From JBBSNV01 sp964458605 (GTDB taxonomy: Bacteria; Pseudomonadota; Alphaproteobacteria; Reyranellales; JAQSWP01): a stretch of DNA of 64,000 nt. Below, one piece after another: positions 61,118 through 64,000 of the stretch (positions within the stretch are counted from its first letter, which is position 1; each line of letters starts with the position of its first letter). The translations under genes and the position numbers were made by a program. The notes below the pieces were generated by a model. It saw only the letters and a program-made list of their open reading frames with translations, made no database searches and had not been told where the DNA came from. Location of the stretch: assembly GCA_964458605.1 (NCBI GenBank), contig CAYWLS010000013.1, positions 46,880 through 110,879 of the forward strand, in the 5' to 3' direction.

Positions 61118-62875
61118 TTACGCCATTTCGCGGCGGCGCGCGATCAATTGAAAGCGAGCGGGGCTTGGTCTAGTCTGCGCCCCGCCGGAGAGGTGGCCGA
61201 GTGGCTTAAGGCACACGCTTGGAAAGCGTGCATGGTGTAATAGCCATCGCGGGTTCGAATCCCGCCCTCTCCGCCACTTCAGTCCCTGAGTGGGCACTGA
61301 GTTTACGCCACTTCCCGCCACAAGCGTCTGTAGCAGCCGGGACTTCGATCCCATGATACGAACCTCGCCCTCGGCGACCTCGACACGCTGGGCAAGCGCG
61401 CGCAGGTGGTCGCGGCGATAGCCGCCGCCTTCCAGCCGGATACGGTCGCGGGCAGTTGAGGCAAACGTGCGGAGCATTTGCGGCGTTACAGCCTTTTGTC
61501 CCGTGTTTTGGAGCATGGCCTGCGCGCGGTCTGCATCGGCCTTGGCCTGATCGCGGATGGCCTTGAGACCGTCGATGCGGTCTTTCAGCGCCGGGTCGTC
61601 CAGATCGGCAACGCCCGACTCGATGGCGTCATAGAGGCGTTTGAGACGCAATTCCGATTCGGCTGAGCGCTTGTTCAACTCGGCGATATGCTCGCGGCGG
61701 CGCTCGGCGTGTTCCTCCCTGCGGTCGAGCGCGGCGGCAAGAACGGTTTCCAGTCGCTCGGGCTGGAGAAGCTGCTGCTCAAGGTGATCGGCGACCAGAT
61801 CGTCGAGCTTGTCCATCGGCACGGCCATGCCCTCGCAAGCGGTCGGCCCCTGCCGTGCCTTCATCGAGCAGGAATAGTAGCGGTAGCGTCCGCCCTTGCC
61901 GGTGCGGATGGTCATGGCCCCGCCGCACTTGGCGCAATGGATAAGTCCGGTCAGCATGGTCGGGCCGCTGATGACGCGGGCGGGCATGACCTTGGGGTTA
62001 CGAGCCTTGAGCAGCTTCTGAACCGTGTCGAACGTCTCCTTGTCGATGATCGGCGGCACGGGAACCGTCACGATCTCGCTGACCGGCTTCAATTCCTTGG
62101 TCTTGGTCCGCTTGTTGAACTCGTGCTCGCCCATATAGGTGCGGCGGGTCAGGATGCGGTGAACCTGACCGATGCCCCAGCGGCCGCCGTCGCGGGTGAA
62201 GATGCGGCGGCTGTTGAGATAGGAGACGATGTTCTTGACGCCCATCTGGCCGGTCGTGCCGTTACCTTCCAAGGCGAGACGATAGATCAGCCGCACCGTG
62301 TCGGCGTGCAGCGGGTCGATCTCGATCTTCTTCTTGACCTTCGCGCCGCGCTGTTCGGCGGCGACGGTGCGATAGCCGATAGGAGGAAGCGAGCCGTTCC
62401 AGAAGCCTTGCCGCGCATTCTCCTTCAAGGCCCGCATGACGTGCTTGGCGTTTTCCTTGGACTGGTATTCATCGAACAGCGCCATGATCTGCCGCATCAT
62501 GACGTGCATGGGGTCATCCCCCATTTCCTGTGTGATCGAAACCAGCTTCACGCCGTTCTTCGCCAGCTTGCGAACGTAGAACTCAAGCTCGAAGTGATCG
62601 CGGAAGAAGCGGCTGAACGAGTGTACCACCACCACGTCGAACGGCGCAGGCTTGGACGTCCCTGCTTCGATCATGCGCTGGAACTCGGGGCGACGGTCGT
62701 TGGTCGCCGATGCGCCGGGTTCGATGAAGGTCTCGACCAGTTGCAGGTTGCGCGCCTCGCAATAGGCTTCGCCCTGCCGCTTCTGGTCGGGAATGGACAC
62801 GTCATGCTCGGCCTGCCGCGCCGTCGAGACGCGCAGATAAAGGGCGGCGCGTAGCGACACGGTGGAAGTGATCAT
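61118..62875 (-). CDS. Large serine recombinase of an integrated element
   Basis: A site-specific recombinase of 585 residues as read. The resolvase catalytic domain has ALYLRVSTARQ with the nucleophilic Ser, and VVVVHSFSRFFRDHFELEFY with conserved Arg residues. The recombinase domain follows (PIGYRTVAAEQRGAKVKKK, GQMGVKNIVSYLNSRRI), then a zinc ribbon (HCAKCGGAMTIRT with SCSMKARQGPTACEG) and a long coiled coil (DRREEHAERRREHIAELNK). The ATG at 62875 follows AGGAGA. The last 50 or so residues, from KWRRGRDSNPRW on, are an antisense reading of tRNA-Ser, so the natural C-terminus probably lies a little earlier. Confidence 0.92.
   Translation of the reverse strand: MITSTVSLRAALYLRVSTARQAEHDVSIPDQKRQGEAYCEARNLQLVETFIEPGASATNDRRPEFQRMIEAGTSKPAPFDVVVVHSFSRFFRDHFELEFYVRKLAKNGVKLVSITQEMGDDPMHVMMRQIMALFDEYQSKENAKHVMRALKENARQGFWNGSLPPIGYRTVAAEQRGAKVKKKIEIDPLHADTVRLIYRLALEGNGTTGQMGVKNIVSYLNSRRIFTRDGGRWGIGQVHRILTRRTYMGEHEFNKRTKTKELKPVSEIVTVPVPPIIDKETFDTVQKLLKARNPKVMPARVISGPTMLTGLIHCAKCGGAMTIRTGKGGRYRYYSCSMKARQGPTACEGMAVPMDKLDDLVADHLEQQLLQPERLETVLAAALDRREEHAERRREHIAELNKRSAESELRLKRLYDAIESGVADLDDPALKDRIDGLKAIRDQAKADADRAQAMLQNTGQKAVTPQMLRTFASTARDRIRLEGGGYRRDHLRALAQRVEVAEGEVRIMGSKSRLLQTLVAGSGVNSVPTQGLKWRRGRDSNPRWLLHHARFPSVCLKPLGHLSGGAQTRPSPARFQLIARRREMA
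61187..61276 (+). tRNA. tRNA-Ser (GGA), target of an integrated element
   Basis: A 90-base class II tRNA. The acceptor stem is GGAGAGG with CCTCTCC; the anticodon arm is CACGC-TTGGAAA-GCGTG with anticodon GGA; the variable arm is long; the T arm reads GCGGGTTCGAATCCCGC; CCA is encoded. The opposite strand is covered by the end of the recombinase frame, so the element joins at or near the 3' end of this gene and leaves it whole. Confidence 0.97.
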
Positions 62876-62917
62876 GGCGATGTCTCCTATCAAACCCGGT
62901 CGTCCCGAACGGGGCCG

Positions 62918-63250
62918 CTATTCAGCGGCCTCCCGGATCGTCCCGACAATCCATTCATTGAGGCTCTTGCCCGCTGCTGCCGCTGCAATGACGGCTGCGG
63001 CGTGATCATTGGGATCGAGGCGGACATTGAACTTGCCGGAGAACTTCCGGCGCGGCTCGATGCCCTTTTCCCGGCACATTTCCAGATAGACGGCCAGCGA
63101 CTTGCGGCCTTCCTCGATCAGATCGTGGACGCTTTCGGCATAGAAGTCGGCCCCACCATTGAGGCCGACAAATTCGCCGCGCAGCATCTGAATCTCGGGA
63201 TCGAAAGCGATGACCGCCTTCTCACCATTGATTTCAACGACATTGTTCAT
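62918..63250 (-). CDS. hicB: HicB-family antitoxin
   Basis: A 110-residue protein. The first half (NGEKAVIAFDPEIQMLRGEF, DFYAESVHDLIEEGRKSLAVYLE) is the partially degraded RNase H-like fold of HicB. The second half (KFSGKFNVRLDPNDHAAAVI, then AGKSLNEWIVGTIREAA) is a ribbon-helix-helix DNA-binding domain, so it should repress its own operon. The ATG at 63250 has GGAG 8 bases upstream and overlaps the toxin stop (ATGA). Confidence 0.88.
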   Translation of the reverse strand: MNNVVEINGEKAVIAFDPEIQMLRGEFVGLNGGADFYAESVHDLIEEGRKSLAVYLEMCREKGIEPRRKFSGKFNVRLDPNDHAAAVIAAAAAGKSLNEWIVGTIREAAE

Positions 63251-63501
63251 GGCTTTACTCCGTGTTCGTCCAGCCATTTACGGATGCTGGCAACCGCACC
63301 TTTGTCCGTATCCGGTGAGGGATGCGGACGATGAAAGACGCGCACCTCGCCGAACAGGAACACGCCGACGCGCGAACCTTCCCGCTCGCTGACCTCCGCC
63401 CCGAGGCTTACAAACAGCGCCTCAATGTCGGCCCAGCGGATCGAGCCGTTGACCGGGCGGGCGAAGATCAGTTCCAGCGTGGCTCTGTGACGCTTTTTCA
63501 T
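63247..63501 (-). CDS. hicA: HicA-family toxin
   Basis: An 84-residue mRNA interferase with the double-stranded RNA-binding fold of HicA. SIRWADIEALFVSLGAEVSERE is the N-terminal helix region, VRVFHRPHPSPDTDKGAVAS carries the conserved His residues, and IRKWLDEHGV ends the domain. It seems intact. The order toxin before antitoxin is the usual one. It may stabilise the element in the host. Confidence 0.88.
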   Translation of the reverse strand: MKKRHRATLELIFARPVNGSIRWADIEALFVSLGAEVSEREGSRVGVFLFGEVRVFHRPHPSPDTDKGAVASIRKWLDEHGVKP

Positions 63502-63514
63502 GGAGAATCCAGTA

Positions 63515-63832
63515 TCACTTTATAGTACCGTTTTCAAGGTCGATTTCGGTCCCGGCGTCAGGCAAGGCAGTGTCAGGGCCGAATAGTTCATCGAACAGGT
63601 CGCCGAACCATCGCTCGAAAACCTCGATCTCGGCTTCCGTGACCGGAACGGGGTCGGGCCAGTCGTCGGTGACGGTCCATGTGCTGAGGTCGTGCTTGGG
63701 CGGTCTGCCGGGGAATGGCCACGGATAGCCCAGCAGTTCCTCAAGCTGCTCCGATGCCGTGGGCAGGCGTTTGGCGCGCCGGGAACGGGATGCCGCCTCT
63801 GGCTTGTCGTCGTCCCTGCGATCAATAGTCAT
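63515..63832 (-). CDS. Protein of unknown function in the element
   Basis: A 105-residue, acidic protein that I do not recognise. After a basic start (MTIDRRDDDKPEAASRSRR) there is a Trp/Pro-rich middle (LGYPWPFPGRPPKHDLSTW) and an acidic C-terminus (VFERWFGDLFDELFG). The ATG at 63832 overlaps the end of the AlpA-like gene by 11 bases, so it is translated from the same mRNA. hicA follows 14 bases later. Confidence 0.55.
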   Translation of the reverse strand: MTIDRRDDDKPEAASRSRRAKRLPTASEQLEELLGYPWPFPGRPPKHDLSTWTVTDDWPDPVPVTEAEIEVFERWFGDLFDELFGPDTALPDAGTEIDLENGTIK

Positions 63833-64000
63833 CGAGGAAGTCGAACTCGTTGCGCGGACGCTGCCGCCACCCGGCGGGATCGGCAATCCAGCGGTTGATG
63901 TCAGATTCCCGCCATCCAGCGCCGTTGGTGCTGATCTTGAGTTGGGCCGGGAAAGTGCCCTCGGCGATCTTGCGATAGATGGTGGACCGCGACAGGCCGG
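63822..64000 (-). CDS. AlpA/excisionase-like HTH protein (5' end outside window)
   Basis: The last 58 codons of a small MerR/AlpA-like DNA-binding protein: GLSRSTIYRKIAEGTFPAQL is the helix-turn-helix, followed by GWRESDINRWIADP, the wing. Such proteins regulate integration or excision of phages and islands. The stop is TGA at 63824-63822. The N-terminus is beyond the window. Confidence 0.8.
   Translation of the reverse strand, partial: GLSRSTIYRKIAEGTFPAQLKISTNGAGWRESDINRWIADPAGWRQRPRNEFDFLDDY

Larger units (their letters stand above)
61277..64000. mobile_element. Left part of an integrated element at tRNA-Ser
   Basis: From the 3' end of tRNA-Ser to the window end the genes are those of a mobile element: large serine recombinase, hicB-hicA, a small unknown gene and an AlpA-like regulator, all on the minus strand. 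The other end and any repeat of the tRNA 3' sequence lie outside the window, so size and type (prophage, integrative element or island) cannot be told. Confidence 0.65.

Overview
The window is a G+C-rich stretch of bacterial chromosome that reads as an alphaproteobacterium, most likely of the Rhodospirillales sensu lato. That placement is an inference from gene order: lptC-lptA-lptB-rpoN-hpf-ptsN, aroA-cmk-rpsA-ihfB-lapA, hsp20 next to DUF1150, a TIGR02300 protein beside aroA, a zf-CHCC complex I-type protein, and thrS-infC-rpmI-rplT-pheS-pheT-lepA. No rRNA is present to fix the genus.

Layout. 1-9.6 kb: a class III adenylate cyclase (5' end outside the window), hydrolases, a decayed methyltransferase, polA, two intergenic palindromes, a zf-CHCC protein and an operon of ABC ATPase, lipoprotein hydrolase and RlmM-like methyltransferase. 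9.6-13.1 kb: tryptophan and pyrimidine genes pyrF-trpF-trpB-trpA on the minus strand. 13.1-18.6 kb: accessory genes, including a toxin-antitoxin pair with a frameshifted toxin, a third palindrome, a sarcosine oxidase-like enzyme, secreted unknowns, a broken phosphoesterase, and a cyclodeaminase-like gene after lapA. 18.7-24 kb: ihfB, rpsA, cmk, aroA, TIGR02300 protein and tRNA-Ala. 24-27.8 kb: a frameshifted GH88-like gene, a reductase, and hsp20-DUF1150 behind a candidate heat-shock promoter. 27.8-35.3 kb: the LPS export and nitrogen-PTS block (kdsD, lptC, lptA, lptB, rpoN, hpf, ptsN) plus rnd and tRNA-Leu. 35.5-44 kb: an NDUFA9-like protein, gltD-GST-gltB, and a nitrobindin-like protein. 44.1-47.1 kb: a visibly more A+T-rich three-gene operon (MotA/ExbB-like channel, OmpA/MotB-like stator, HNH nuclease) that reads as a type II-like Zorya anti-phage system. 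47-51.8 kb: metabolic and envelope genes. 51.8-60.7 kb: the thrS to lepA translation block. 61.2 kb to the end: tRNA-Ser carrying an integrated element with a large serine recombinase, hicAB, an unknown protein and an AlpA-like regulator.

How the genes work together. Most of the window is core machinery in tight operons, where ATGA or GTGA overlaps between stop and start codons imply translational coupling. The accessory parts are the Zorya-like cassette, the tRNA-Ser element, two toxin-antitoxin loci, and four non-essential genes broken by frameshifts. Two signals are not ordinary genes. In the rpoN leader, five 14-bp repeats form five overlapping five-codon reading frames that hand on to the rpoN start codon. 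Three intergenic palindromes share one folding plan (9-bp outer stem, three-base TCA bulge, 17-18-bp inner stem, 6-base loop), and two of them differ by paired, compensating changes.
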